Source: Gnetum montanum (Eukaryota; Streptophyta; Gnetopsida; Gnetales; Gnetaceae). Taken from it: a DNA stretch of 64,000 nucleotides. Below the pieces are notes generated by a model, which did not search any database, was not told where the DNA came from, and saw only the letters and a list, made by a program, of their open reading frames with translations. Made by a program: the position numbers and the translations under genes. Below, piece after piece: positions 11,340 through 22,559 of the stretch. The DNA lies in contig MNCI01007710.1 of the NCBI GenBank assembly GCA_015680685.1, positions 242,980-306,979 on the forward strand. Direction: 5' to 3'. Each line of letters starts with the position of its first letter. Positions within the stretch are counted from its first letter, which is position 1.

Positions 11340-11480
11340 TTGTTCTAGTTTAAGGCCATTTCGGGCCTTTGCTAGTTTAGGGCCATTTCGGGCCATCGCA
11401 ATGTAATTTCCAAGGATTGGTTGCCAGTTTTAGGCCTTAGTAGGCCATGGTGATAGTTTAAGGCCATTCCAGGCCATTGT
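11340..11480. repeat. Four-copy repeat, AGTTTAAGGCCATTYCGGGCC type
   Basis: Four imperfect copies of a CTAGTTTAAGGCCATTTCGG-like core occur here. It is a GC-richer variant of the phrase at 6728-6935 and 2780-3110. It separates the end of the opposite-strand gene from the protease side of E1. Confidence 0.7.
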
Positions 11481-11649
11481 TGAGGTAATTAACATAAATG
11501 ATGATCATGATGCAAACAGTGGACATAATGAAAACAGTGAACATAATGCAAAATCAAGACTAAGAAAACAAGAGTATTAAGGCCAAGCATTGATGGAAGT
11601 GAATTAGAGGTAGACTCTAATTACGCAATTGTTTCCTAATCCATTGTGT

Positions 11650-12468
11650 GCTAGGCAGAGCATATGGCCGAGGAGCTTTGTGGTGATATTCATCTATGTT
11701 ATCATTTGCTCTTTGGAAAGGCAATTTGGCCCAAGTGGTTTCTTGGTCTAAGTTGGTAGTTTTGGGTAGCTCATCTATTGAACATGAGGGTTCATTGTGG
11801 ATGGGTGATGCATTTTCAGAGATTTCTATCTCTCACCCTTGTTCAATGCCTATATAATTTATAGCTTGGGGGGCCTTTTTGTCACCAAAGATCACCACCT
11901 CTCCACCCACATAGGGTAGGTGGATTTCTTGGTGTATGGGTGAGGAGATGACTCTTAATTAGGCTAACCATGATCTCCCCAAGATCAAGTTAAACCCAGG
12001 AATTTCTTCCACCACAATGAATTCTACGCTAGTGGGAAACAAGTCTGCTACCACAAAGTTGATATTAATAGTGCCTTTGACTATGACATGTGCTCCATTA
12101 AATGATTTTAGATAGGAAGTTATGGTGGGCTTGATTTGATCCACTAGGCCCAATTTTTCAACAATGGGAAACATGATCACATTAGTGGTAGCCTCGTCAT
12201 CAACCTGTACTTTGTGAATTTTGTATTGACCCACCCCAATCATGATAAACATGGGGGCAGTAGTCACTTGACCCTTTTCAGGATCATCTTTGATAGCCTT
12301 GTCTTGAAATGTTAATTGGATTGGCTGTGGTTCTTCAGCCATAGGGGGAAGCATAACAGTGTGGATAGCTTTCTCCTTGGCTGGCATGTTTTCGTTAACA
12401 GGAATGGATGCTAACATGTGAACCAAATCCTCACGGTGCACCATAGAAGTCATTATTAGGTCATACAA
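11650..12468 (-). pseudogene. E1 aspartic protease (retropepsin)
   Basis: The minus-strand open frame 12468-11959 (about 169 codons) contains VDDEATTNVI, corresponding to the catalytic D-G/S-S/A motif of Tat proteases (relatives: VDDGSSVNIL). It ends with LILGRSWLA, the flap-distal ILGRxWL motif. After a stop the frame goes on with a GGEVVIFGDKKAP phrase typical of the Tat protease-RT linker, to about 11650. The substituted active site makes activity doubtful. It would process Gag-Pol. Confidence 0.8.
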
Positions 12469-12539
12469 GCTTAATGTTGTATTCTTTTGCTTTAAATGTT
12501 GTTTAACTTGCTAAATAACATCTAGAAAATCTTGCCCAT

Positions 12540-15055
12540 TGCTTGGTTATTTGCTCATCTTTGATTCTTCTATGTATCCTAGAAGGTAAATCTCTCGAGG
12601 AGGAGTGGGTTTAGATTGAATGACAAGTTTTGTTGGCTCAGAGGATGGTTGTTGCGTGTTACCCATAGCTTTTGATGATGAAGTCATGGGCACGGTTGAT
12701 AGAGGGGTGGGCATAGGGGGGCCCAATGCAGTACGTCCTCTAGCCAACTTATCTGCTAGATGCTCTTCACATTTTCTTGGATGGGAATGTTGTGAGGTTG
12801 TTCCTATCAGTGGATCTTAGGTTGCAGAGGGAGCCATATGCTTGGGCACCTTGATAATGAAAGGTGCTTGAGTTGTCATGGTAGCATGTGGTGTAGTCTT
12901 GAGCATAAAAGGTGCAACAGATGTTTGAGGAGGGACTTTAATGACAAATGAGGTTTGTGACCTAGTTGTTATTGATGCTTCAGGGTTGTGGGGAGGTACA
13001 CGAACCAAAAATGGCTCATGTTGTAACTCCATGTTATCATCCACACCAATAGCAGTAATAGTATAACCTGTATTATTGGTATTCAATGGGTCTTTCTAAA
13101 TGTTCATCGATTGGTTTTCGGGTTAGACAGGACTACTTGCATCCAAAACCAGCTTACCTTGATTGATCATTCATTGGATGTCATCTTTTAGTGCCAAGCA
13201 ATAATCTGTGTCATGCTCTCACAGTTGATGATAATCGTAGAAGCACTCTAGTCTAAAGTTCCTAGGTACTGGTGGGTCGTTAGGTGTAATCACAGAGGGG
13301 TCACAAAGGACTTCATAGTACCTCTAATGCTGTTTAAGAGCCTCCTTTGACATCCATTTATGTTGAATGTGCCCAGCTCCCAGCAATTATTTTAGAAGCT
13401 TAGATGGCTTGATTGGTAATGGAGTATATTTTGAATGGTCCTTGTGCTCAAAATTTGGCCTCATCGAAGTTTGGACGGTAGTTTCTAAGGTCGAAGGTTG
13501 GCTAGTGCTACTAGGGCCAGGTGTTGTGTTGGCTGTGGCATGAATTTTAGATGCTTTACCCATCTATTTACCCTTGTTGTTTTCATGGGCTATAGCAGCC
13601 ACTATCGTTGTCGTGGCTTTGCTTCTCTCCTTGTCCTTCTTCGTGTGTGTGTTTTTATATGCTACATAGGTTGGATCCCTACTAGCTTCCACCGCATCTT
13701 GGATACTCTTGGTTTGAGTGAACACAAAGCTAAGGGAATGCGGGGCCAAGTAGTATAACTTGGATTGAATGAAATCATTTACCGCACCTTTGAAAATGAC
13801 TAGTAAATGGGCCTTGGTGATCGATTTGTGAATTTCATTTAGGGTAGTGCTCCATCGTTGTTTGAACTTTTGCACGGATTCTAGTGGCTCTTGTTTAACA
13901 CTCATAAATTGATCCAAAGTGACTTTCAACTTCAGGTTATACTTAAAGCGGGTCACAAACTAGCTTAACAGTTCTTCCAGTGTTGAGATTGAGGCACAGG
14001 AAAGCACATGATACCAGTTTAAGGATTTACCCTTCAAGGACATGGAAAATACATGGATGATGGCATGAGGCCATGGCTATAGTAGTAGGTATTTAGACCT
14101 GAACATAACTAGGTGGGAATTTGAGTTACCCTCTCCATTGTATTTTGTGAATTGGGGCAGTTTTACACCAAGAGGCAACGTTAGTGCAGGAATAGTTTAA
14201 CTAATTGGGTCATCTTGATAGAAGTCCATGACCTGGACTATTTCTGAGCTAGTAGCTTTAAGACATTTAATTTCATTAGTAAGGGTCTGGATGAGCTGGA
14301 AAGCTTGGTCCAGACTTGGGGGTGTCATAGGGGGTTGTGGGGCTACTAGAGCAGCCATCATCGGTGGCATTGTTGGTGTAGTTGCCAGTCCCATTGGGGA
14401 CACTGTTTGAACAACCCTTGCTACTGGTGTGGTTTAAGAGGCCCATAACCCAGCAAGTGGTGCTGCTAAAGTGGCTACCATTGGTGGTGTTATGGGTGTG
14501 GCCATTTGTCCCATGGTTGGAGTGGCCCACAACCCCGTGTTCGATTGCATTACATGTGGAACTTGGTATGTTTGGGGTTGTGCATATTGCTGCACATGAG
14601 ACAGTTGAGTTATGGGTAACACCATGCAGCTGAGGTTGGGCTTGTTACTGATGGTGGAAAGTGTATAGAGGGGGTGATAGGAATGGAACTTACATACGGC
14701 TATGAGGTGGGCATGGTGTGCACATACGACAACGTGGGCATTATAGACATTTGGTGCAAAATCGGAACAGATTGGGAAGGATGATTAATAGGAAATGAGG
14801 TTGAAGGATTCACATGCTGATGTGTTGATGTCATTTGGTGACTACCCACCACCAAGGAGGGTTTGGGTTGCGGTTGTGTCGTGGCAGTAGCAACAGAGGC
14901 AGGAAATCGTGACTGGTGTGAATAGGCAACAGGGATGGAAGGGACAATTGTGGCATAGATTGGACCACCGTTGTCTGAGTGGGAGTCTAACTCTTCTTGG
15001 CCATATTGAAAAGGCTCATCATAGGGGGAGGCTGTGTCTTATTCTATTGACATAC
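12540..15055 (-). pseudogene. E1 Gag, broken
   Basis: A minus-strand ATG at about 15055 opens a Pro/Gln/Ser/Thr-rich N-terminal part (fragments 14625-14197). The capsid-like core follows (13956-13564, with YNLKLKVTLDQF and SVQKFKQRWSTTLNEI). Near 13240-13130 comes a YHQL-EHDT-YC-ALKDDI phrase, which is the Tat-type zinc-binding end of capsid (H, C residues followed by LKxxIxxLIxxG). Low-complexity repeats such as PPxNPEASIT and PFIIKVP follow (13086-12547) before protease. At least four stops or frame changes interrupt it. Gag packages element RNA. Confidence 0.75.
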
Positions 15056-15315
15056 TTAGTTGTATAAGTTGGTTTAGCACCCATTGATACGTTTCGTTCA
15101 ATGGGATAGTGGTATCAGGAGTGGGAATGAACTCCCTCCCATTTCAATGGATGAAATCAAAGTTACATTTTTCTTTAGATTCATGACAGTCTAATGGTAT
15201 ATTTTCTTGAATTTTTACACACAAAAAATTATATCACTGTTTGTCTTGTGGAAAATGTTTGGGCGATGGCTGTCACAGTTTAAGGGACTGTCATTGTACT
15301 AGCATTGGGCTGGGT

Positions 15316-15334
15316 AGTCACTCGAGACCTGCCA
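15316..15334 (-). other. Candidate E1 primer-binding site
   Basis: On the minus strand TGGCAGGTCTCGAGTGAC starts two bases after a possible LTR end reading CCAACA (plus TGTTGG at 15337). TGG start and spacing fit a tRNA primer site. I cannot name the tRNA with certainty. If correct, the 5' LTR is about 3.2 kb and gag starts about 260 bases downstream. Confidence 0.35.
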
Positions 15335-15479
15335 TATGTTGGATAGAGTAGGATACCTCCAAGTTTGAGGTGGGAACCAAAGTGGTTCAGGATTCATATT
15401 TTCTGCACGAAAGAGGTGTAAGAGGGAGAGATATGTGTGAGAAATAGTTGGAAAACAACAGGTTTTCATGCTAAATGGT

Positions 15480-16010
15480 AGCGTAATGTAGTGGACAGCA
15501 TATCGCAGTAGATAGTGTGATGTAGTAGACAGCATAACGCAGTGGACAATGTAACGTAGTAGTTAGCGTAACATAGTGGAAGTGCGATATTGATAAGATT
15601 TCTACACTACACAAAACGTAGGCAACGTAACACAGTGGATAGGCAGCGTAGTGTAGTAAATAGTTTGAAAATTGCTACACTACATAGGGTGTAGGTAGCG
15701 TAATGTGGTAGACAGTTAGCGTATCACAGTGGATAGTGTAGAAATTGCTACACTGATAAGATCACTACACTACACAAAACGTAGATAGCATAACCCAGTA
15801 GATAGGCAACATAACTTAGTAGATAGTCTAGCGTAACACAGTAGATAGTTAGTGTAACACAGTAAACTGTCCAGAAACCACTACAATGGTGGGGTCACTA
15901 CACTACACAGAACACTAGTAGTGTGATACAATAGATAGTTTTGGAGTTGCTACGCTGACAGGGACACCATGTTACATGGGACACAAGCAACATAACACAG
16001 TAGACTATTC
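15480..16010. repeat. Minisatellite of 17-20 base units in E1 U5
   Basis: More than twenty degenerate units of the form YRTAACRYAGTRGATAG occur here, for example AGCATAACGCAGTGGACA followed by ATGTAACGTAGTAGTTAG. They are interspersed with short GCTACACTACACA phrases. No coding potential is visible. Confidence 0.75.
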
Positions 16011-16897
16011 TGGGCTTTCATCCTACAGGGTTTCAGAGGAACCATTGTAGTGACCAATTTGCACCACCTGGAATGTAGACAGCCACAGAGGTGTCATGTC
16101 TATGCTAGTAGGCTACCGATGATGGGGTATAGATAGCATGAAGGATTACAAGTGGCACATAGAAAGGACATAGAGAAAGGTCCTCCTTCTAGCATCAAAA
16201 ACTATTACTTCTGAAAACGTAGGTGGTTGGAACACTAAGAGGTTATCGGGCGTACAGCCTAACCCTGGATACATGCGAGGGCTGTGCTAGAGAAAACGGA
16301 AATAGGGCACCTTGAATGATCTGTTTGATAAGACAGGAACTTACATGATGTACAATGACCTTTTGCAAATAACAATTTTAAAATGTGATGCATAGAGATC
16401 GAAACGAAGGAAAACATAGCACACAAAATAATAAAAGCATATCAGAGTATGTAACCAAGCAATAAGTGTGAACTGAAAGATGATGATGCAAAATATATGC
16501 TATAAAAAAATGCAAAGAGAACTTGGATGAGAGAATGCACTACCCCAAAATTGGGGGATTTGGATTTTGTTTAGCTGATGAAGATGTACAATTGATGTGC
16601 AATACTAGACAGGCACAGCTAACAACGGAATGATATGGTCACAGCTCTTGGACTGCTACTAATGGATGCCAACAAGAATCATTGAGCTAATACTTGGCAA
16701 GCTGAGAGTTGATATGTTGGGTTGGAGAGATCCAGGAAGTGCTACTGTAAGAATTTGTTGCTTTCCAACCTTCTACTCACCAACCTCCTTGCCAAAGCCA
16801 ATTGCCAGAAAGCTAATTTCCAAAACATCAATCTCTAGAAGCTAATTTCAAGAAAGCCAAATTGAAAAGCTAACCCCTTGAATGTTGTTTGTTGGGG

Positions 16898-16907
16898 TAT
16901 TTATAGG
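16898..16907 (-). promoter_or_regulatory. E1 LTR TATA box
   Basis: The minus strand reads GGCCCTATAAATACCCC inside the 5' LTR, pointing towards gag. It is the best core promoter for E1 genomic RNA. Confidence 0.6.
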
Positions 16908-18543
16908 GCCAAGAGAGGGAGAGGGATGTGGTTTGGATGCCATGTGTCCTGGGTCCCATAGGGTGTAGACATGGATGTGCTATGCTGACATGCGGTGCTA
17001 TGCTGAAGTGCTACGCCAAAGTGCTACGCTGCTAGAAGTGAGGTCTACTGAGTCATGACCATACCATTCAAATTGCATGTGCTAGAATCTAAGGGATTTC
17101 CATGTTTTTACAAGAAATGCTCACATCAAATGCAAAGTGGAGCCTATGCTCCAGGACTACATCTTCCCCCCTCTTGTGAGTAAGGTCAATCATAGGAACA
17201 ACTTTAGGAATCAACAGGGGGTGTAAAATAGAGTAGACTGCTGATCTTGTTTGTCGAGGAGATGCTAGAGTAGAGATGACCATTACCAACTGAGTTCTAA
17301 AGCTACTAGAGATGTTCTGAGGCTCCTCCATGAGTGTTACGCTATCTACACTACCTAGCGTAGTGTGAACACTTTGCTTGCTATGCTATGCTACACTGGG
17401 TAGCGTAGAATAGTGTAGCACTCTTCTTTTGTGTGAATTTTGTCTAGATAACTAAAAATATCATTTTGACACCTGGTTAGGTAAGAAAATTTAGCAATTG
17501 ACAATCTTTCTTTTCATGTTGAAAGTCCTAGGACCTACTGATTTCATCCTTGGGACACTTTTGGGCTTTGGGTCTTTGCTACGCTATGTAGTGTAGCACA
17601 GTGTAGCAGTTAGTCTGGCATGAATTTGAGTTAGAACCTGTAATGCTTTACTAGGAGACTTTGATTGAGACCTAAGGATGAAGTGGGAAAGGTAGTCTTG
17701 GAGGTCAGATCATGGCCAAGTGCAATTCTTTTGCTTGATGAAGGACCTTCGTGCATTTTGTTCCTGCTACACTACGTAGCATAGCACAACATATCACCCA
17801 GTTTGGCCTGAATTTTAACTCACTTTGTAAGCGTTTTATCATGGGATGTTGGTCATGTCCTGGAGTGGTAGTAGAATAAGAATTTTTTATGGTTGAGGCA
17901 TGTGCAATTATGTTTACCTCATCAAAATAGTCTGAGCAGAGATATTGTCACATTAGAACCTTGCTACATTATGCTATGCTATGTAGCATAACACTCGAAT
18001 GGAGATGATTTCTACTAAAATTTTCCACATTCTCTTGGGTTATGCTAATCATGCTTTAACAATGAAGCGAGGTGGGCATCTTCAAAGGCTGAACCATTTC
18101 CAACTGCATGTTTCAGGTCTGACCCATTACTTGAGCAGGTTTCGATCGTCACATGGCCTACTACACTACGTAGCATAGTAGGTGCCTTAGAAAATTTGCC
18201 GAATTGTTTTGGCCATCCTAAACACTTTTGGCAACTCCTAACAAGGTCCTTGGGTAGACCATCAACTGGGTCATGTGTCAAGCTGGGCAAGCTAGAGAGT
18301 GTAGCAAGCTTGTCAACCCAGGAGATAGAAAATTTGCTGGACTGTACGGTCTACCTTCAATGCTTCATTTGTGTGAATTGGCCTTGCAATTGGGTGCTAC
18401 GCTGACTATGGTGAAGAGCGTAGTGGGCACACTTGAACACAGCCTTGTAGGCATTAGGACTTCTAGGGTGTCAAACCACTTGTGTGGTCCATCACGGTAT
18501 TACACCTAGAGAATCATGATGGCCCAAAATTGATAGTGTTTCA

Positions 18544-19133
18544 AAGTACACCTTGTGTCTGGAAATAAAGATGAACTTTGTGATAAACCTTGCAACATTC
18601 AGAATAGCTTAATTATTTCATTTAATGTTATTTACTATTATTCGATACTTTCAATAGTTAATTAATTTTATTTTCATAAAATTATTAATTATCAGTTATC
18701 AACGAATTAGCATACTCAGCATGACCAGTTTGAGCATAGGTGGAACACTTGGTAACCTAGTAACAACTAGCATTTGGTAATCCCAATGGTGTTACACTGG
18801 TTGAGGATGTGTTCAGAGAGTGGGAATAGATGCTGGTGTTAGGATTTGATTTACATTAGAGTTACAAAAACCCATTAGTTGATTAAATATTTTCATTGCA
18901 CACACTTAGGAGACTAGGATAGAAAATATAAAAAGAAAACATAAAAATCATATACCTCAAGTTTAGTTAACCATACAATTGTGCCTTACAAGTAAGCTTG
19001 GGGAGACAACGACTGCATAACTCATCCTTGTTCTGCGTAGGTGCATAAGAACTTAATCCTTGGAGTTCGACTGGATCACATGTGAACGTTCGTATTTGTA
19101 TGGTTGGGTGTAGGAGTACCTTACCACTCATCA
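18544..19133 (+). repeat. E2 5' LTR, distal part (split by E1)
   Basis: This matches 27622-28215 base for base with scattered changes, starting AAGTACACC here and GAGCACACC there. It ends in ACTCATCA at 19133. The missing start, with promoter and palindromic U3 array, must lie left of E1. Confidence 0.85.
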
Positions 19134-19153
19134 TTGGAATCGTTGCCAAGGAT
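19134..19153 (+). other. E2 primer-binding site
   Basis: TTGGAATCGTTGCCAAGGAT directly follows the LTR. The same place in E3, E4 and E5 reads TTGGCATTGTTGTTGGGGAC, TTGGCACTGTTGCTAGGGAC and TTGGCACCGTTGCTGGGGAC. The group consensus is clearly one tRNA primer site; the tRNA is not named here. Confidence 0.7.
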
Positions 19154-19289
19154 TTTGTTGTTTGTGTGCTGATTAGAACTTAGGAAATCCTTCCATCATT
19201 GGAACGAACCCTTAAAGTTAGCTATCCTACAATCATTAGAAAAGAGTACCGCACACTAAGTAATCAATCATATCTCCTTCTTCTTATGA

Positions 19290-21240
19290 GAGTGCTTCAC
19301 TGACTAGGTTTGATACCATGAACAATTAGAGGTGGGGTGCACATGATGATCTACTGGTGCCCCAATAGTTTCACATGGTATATGCTCATCCTGATGAGTA
19401 TGTACTAGACTTTACCTTTACCCTCCACCAAGATGAACAACTACGATGGTGTGATTTAGAAGGTAACATAGTGCTACCTCCTGATCACTCAATCCTGAGC
19501 ATGATTCTTCGTGCTATCACATGAATTGGTATGCAGCACTTACAGTCAAAGTACTTTGTGCATGAACAAGACTTGAGAGAGTATCAATCCACAAAGGCAG
19601 AATGCTAGAGGGATCTACAATAGGACAGACATTAGAACTCTGTGAAGGGGAAGTGGTCTTAGGATGTCTCGTATGTCTTAAGTGAAAATGACGGTGGTGA
19701 ACTTGTCTTAGGAGGTTTCCCACAGAATGATGTTCCTCTCTTTGACTTCGATCAAGGAGTTGGGTATCAAAATCTTCACTCAACTATTCATAACCCACGT
19801 CTTGATACCAATGAACACAAAGGGTTCAAAAAAGGAACACGAATGCATGATAATGATGGACATTCCAATTGTAACTGTGACCAAGGCTGCAACCACCAAA
19901 TAGAAGGTGATAGGTGCAGTCATGGTGCCAATCCTCCTTCCCATTCATCTTCATCATCTTCTTCCCTCTCTCCTTTAGGATTTGAACATAGTCGTAGAGG
20001 GCAAGATGATGAGGACAATGGTAGGAAGAATAGAAATCACTGACAAAATAGTAGAGAAAGGGGGTAAGGGCATTCCAGAGAGACACATCACGAAAGAAGG
20101 GAGAGTAGGAAATAGCATAGGCATCATAGATGCCATAGGTAGCATGGTCATGATGAACCCCTACTCACCACCCAAAGTATGTTAAATATAACAAAGGTTG
20201 TTAGGATCCCAACAAGGCATCAAAAAGACAATAGGATCAAAAGACTAGACATGAATAACATCCCATGATTTGAAGGGGGATACAATGTTGATCCTCAAAA
20301 CCATTTACAAGCATTCCACGATGCATGTGCCTTGTAGAATATAAAAACAAATGGCAAAAACTAAATTTTTTTCCATGGACACTGATCAAGGAAGCAGAAA
20401 GCTGGTACTGGTCCTTAGAACTAGAATCCATTCGTCGATGGAGTACTATGTTGGAGCTATTCAATGATAAGTATCAAATGTACTCTTGAGTGTCCAACCT
20501 ACGTAAGCAAATCCAAGGATGAAAACAAGGAGGACACGAACCCTTGGATGTTTCCATGGGCTGATATTATTCATTATTACATCGTGGCCCTAGCCATGGT
20601 TACTTGCAAAAGGAACAACTACACCATCTTGTAGATGGGCTTAGGTATGAAATGTGAAGAACCCTTGGGACATATGCCCAAGGAAGGCTATTTGAGCTTA
20701 GAGTCCATCAAATACAAAGATTGTTTGAGCAAGTTGCCAAGGAGGAAGGCAAGTTGAGGAAAAGAGAAAGTGCAGAGGAGTATGATAGAGATCCTTTTCT
20801 TTGAAAGAAGGAAATTAGATTTTGTGAAGATGAAGAAGAGTCACCACTAAAGAGATGGTGAATAGAAAGACTTTTCCCATTCAAAAATTTGTGTCAAAAG
20901 TATTAGAAAAGGTGGATCAAATGTTGAACTTCTTAGATGAAAAATTTCAAACTATCCTAAAAATAGTAGAGGAGTCTAGAGAACAAAGTAGTGACCGAGA
21001 GAGAGAAAAAGAAAGAAGCTAAGTATGCACATAACAAGGGTAAGGGCAAGGTTGTCGTCATTGAAGAGGTTATGGATTTAGACACAGACAATGATGGTGG
21101 ATGTAAGATATGCCAATATGACCATCCTAAAGGATGTTACCCAGTAGTGTCACATCTGTAAGAGTCTAGGGTGTATGCACTAAACACATAGGTAAACAGA
21201 TGACAAACACCTAGAAGGTTACCTTATCCTCAAGGTAACC
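19290..21240 (+). pseudogene. E2 Gag, broken
   Basis: In order: an N-terminal phrase YAHPDEYVLDFTF (about 19380-19420) and GNIVLPPD, both conserved in E3 and E4. A Ser/His/Arg-rich stretch with a Ser run follows (about 19840-20150). The capsid core includes GGYNVDPQNH-like and IRRWSTMLELFNDKY-like phrases (20270-20480). A charged, probably helical stretch follows, and then a knuckle C-KI-C-QYD-H-PKG-C at 21102-21140. Many stops interrupt the frame. It would form the particle that packages element RNA. Confidence 0.75.
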
Positions 21241-21779
21241 CAAGGTAGTTCCATCAACCCTTGACATATTATCCAAGTGGAGCTCCACCACAACTGAATG
21301 AATAGTATCAACAATGGCAACACCCACAATCATGGGGAATGCCACTACCACATCAACAATACCCTTATTGTCAACCTGACCCATATGGGTATTACGTTTA
21401 GTAGCCAATCTCTCCATGTGACTCTACTAGTCACATCATTCTTCAGCCTCACTACCAGATCCCTAAGTACTATAGAACTTCTTCTTCTAGGAGTGATGCC
21501 AGACATACGTACTATCCTTCTCATCCATTTGCATCTCTTCCACCCTTGGCTCCATTACCACCTGCTCCAATGATGCAGGGTCAGCTTCTTGCCCAACTGC
21601 AGCAATGTAATGCTACAAGGGCTATTAATCTTCAACCTACTATTGGTTTGGACAACTGATCAAAGAAGAGACCTTTCTCTAGAACCAACAGTCCAACCAA
21701 GTCCTTACAACCACAAGTGGCTAATTATTCAAATGTCTCATCATCGTTTGAATCTTCAGAGCTTCCTTCAAATCAAAAA

Positions 21780-22295
21780 CCACACTCAATGCACACTATT
21801 ATGTTAATCCAAACCATCATTGATTGGATTAAAGCTAGCCATCTTCCTAGGAATCTCTCTGATCCTGGAAGCCCTCTTCTGTATTTGCAAATTGCTAGAA
21901 ATGAGCCTTGCAAAGCTCTTTTGGATTCAAGTTCTGGTGTTAATTTGATCTCCTAGGAAATGTATAATTCTTGGAACATACCTCCACTAAAGAAGAGTAA
22001 CATTCATTTAGAGTTGGCTAACTAGTCCATCACTATTCCATTGGAACTAGTGGAGGATATTGTCACCACTATTTGTGGGTGGTTGTATCCAACCGATTTC
22101 CTAGTGATCCAAGTTAACCATTGCAAGGGGAACTTCCCAATCATAATGGGAAGAGCATGGCTAAATACAATTGATGCACACCTAGGAATACGTGATCTTT
22201 CCCTAGAGATATCAAAAGAAAATGCATTTGGGAGGATTGAGAAGAAGAAAGTTCCATGCATCACATATAATGACATAGGGTGCAACTATGTGTAG
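21780..22295 (+). pseudogene. E2 aspartic protease
   Basis: The open stretches 21717-21956 and 22041-22295 are the two halves of one retropepsin. The first ends with KALLDSSSGVNLIS, where relatives have LLDSGS; the glycine after the catalytic D-S is changed. The second contains NFPIIMGRAWL, the closing ILGRPWL-type motif. One stop at 21954-21956 and another near 22022 break it. The Gag tail upstream is Pro/Gln-rich. Confidence 0.8.
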
Positions 22296-22559
22296 AAGTC
22301 CTAGTTTGTACAATGCTTAACATTGCCTACATGAAACTAGTGTGCACAAGTAACTAACATACAAATATGCCTGTATGTAGTAGCCACAAGACAAGAAGAC
22401 ACCTAGTGGCTAATAGATGACCTAGAGAGTAATTCAACTTTATGCATGGAACCAACTGAGAGCTTGACTTGTGTCTATATCGATAACATAGATGCATTGG
22501 AGCAAGTCCATCGGCAACTTCCAAGTACTAAAACTAAAAATATCAACTAGGGGAATTTG

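Larger units (their letters stand above)
1..18543 (-). mobile_element. E1: Tat/Ogre-type Ty3/gypsy LTR retrotransposon, decayed
   Basis: Reading on the minus strand the order is LTR, gag, protease, reverse transcriptase, RNase H, a second archaeal-type RNase H, integrase, polypurine tract, LTR. The second RNase H after the first is the hallmark of the Tat lineage. Bases 1-1319 match about 17253-18543, so the window begins inside the 3' LTR and the outer left end is not seen. The right outer end is CA at 18543, directly followed by an E2 LTR fragment. All frames carry stops; RT and integrase have lost catalytic residues. The element is unusually long because a 4 kb opposite-strand gene-like block separates protease from RT. 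The Tat call is firm; the placement near Ogre is inference. Confidence 0.85.
15337..18543 (-). repeat. E1 5' LTR (inner edge inferred)
   Basis: The part 17253-18543 is matched by the left copy at 1-1319, so LTR identity there is direct. The rest is inferred from a promoter-like TATA box inside it and the candidate primer site at its edge. The outer end reads TG on the minus strand at 18543. It contains the same roughly 195-base periodic units (cores near 17375, 17575, 17765, 17965 and 18158), and towards U5 a minisatellite (15480-16010). Confidence 0.65.

Noticed and set aside
15337-15345. Inner border of the E1 5' LTR as a firm call
   Set aside because: The matching left LTR end is outside the window and the primer tRNA is not identified, so it is only a candidate.
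20000-20185. Possible host gene on the plus strand near the Ser-run
   Set aside because: Order and neighbours show it is the basic/Ser-rich part of E2 Gag, paralleled in E3 and E4.
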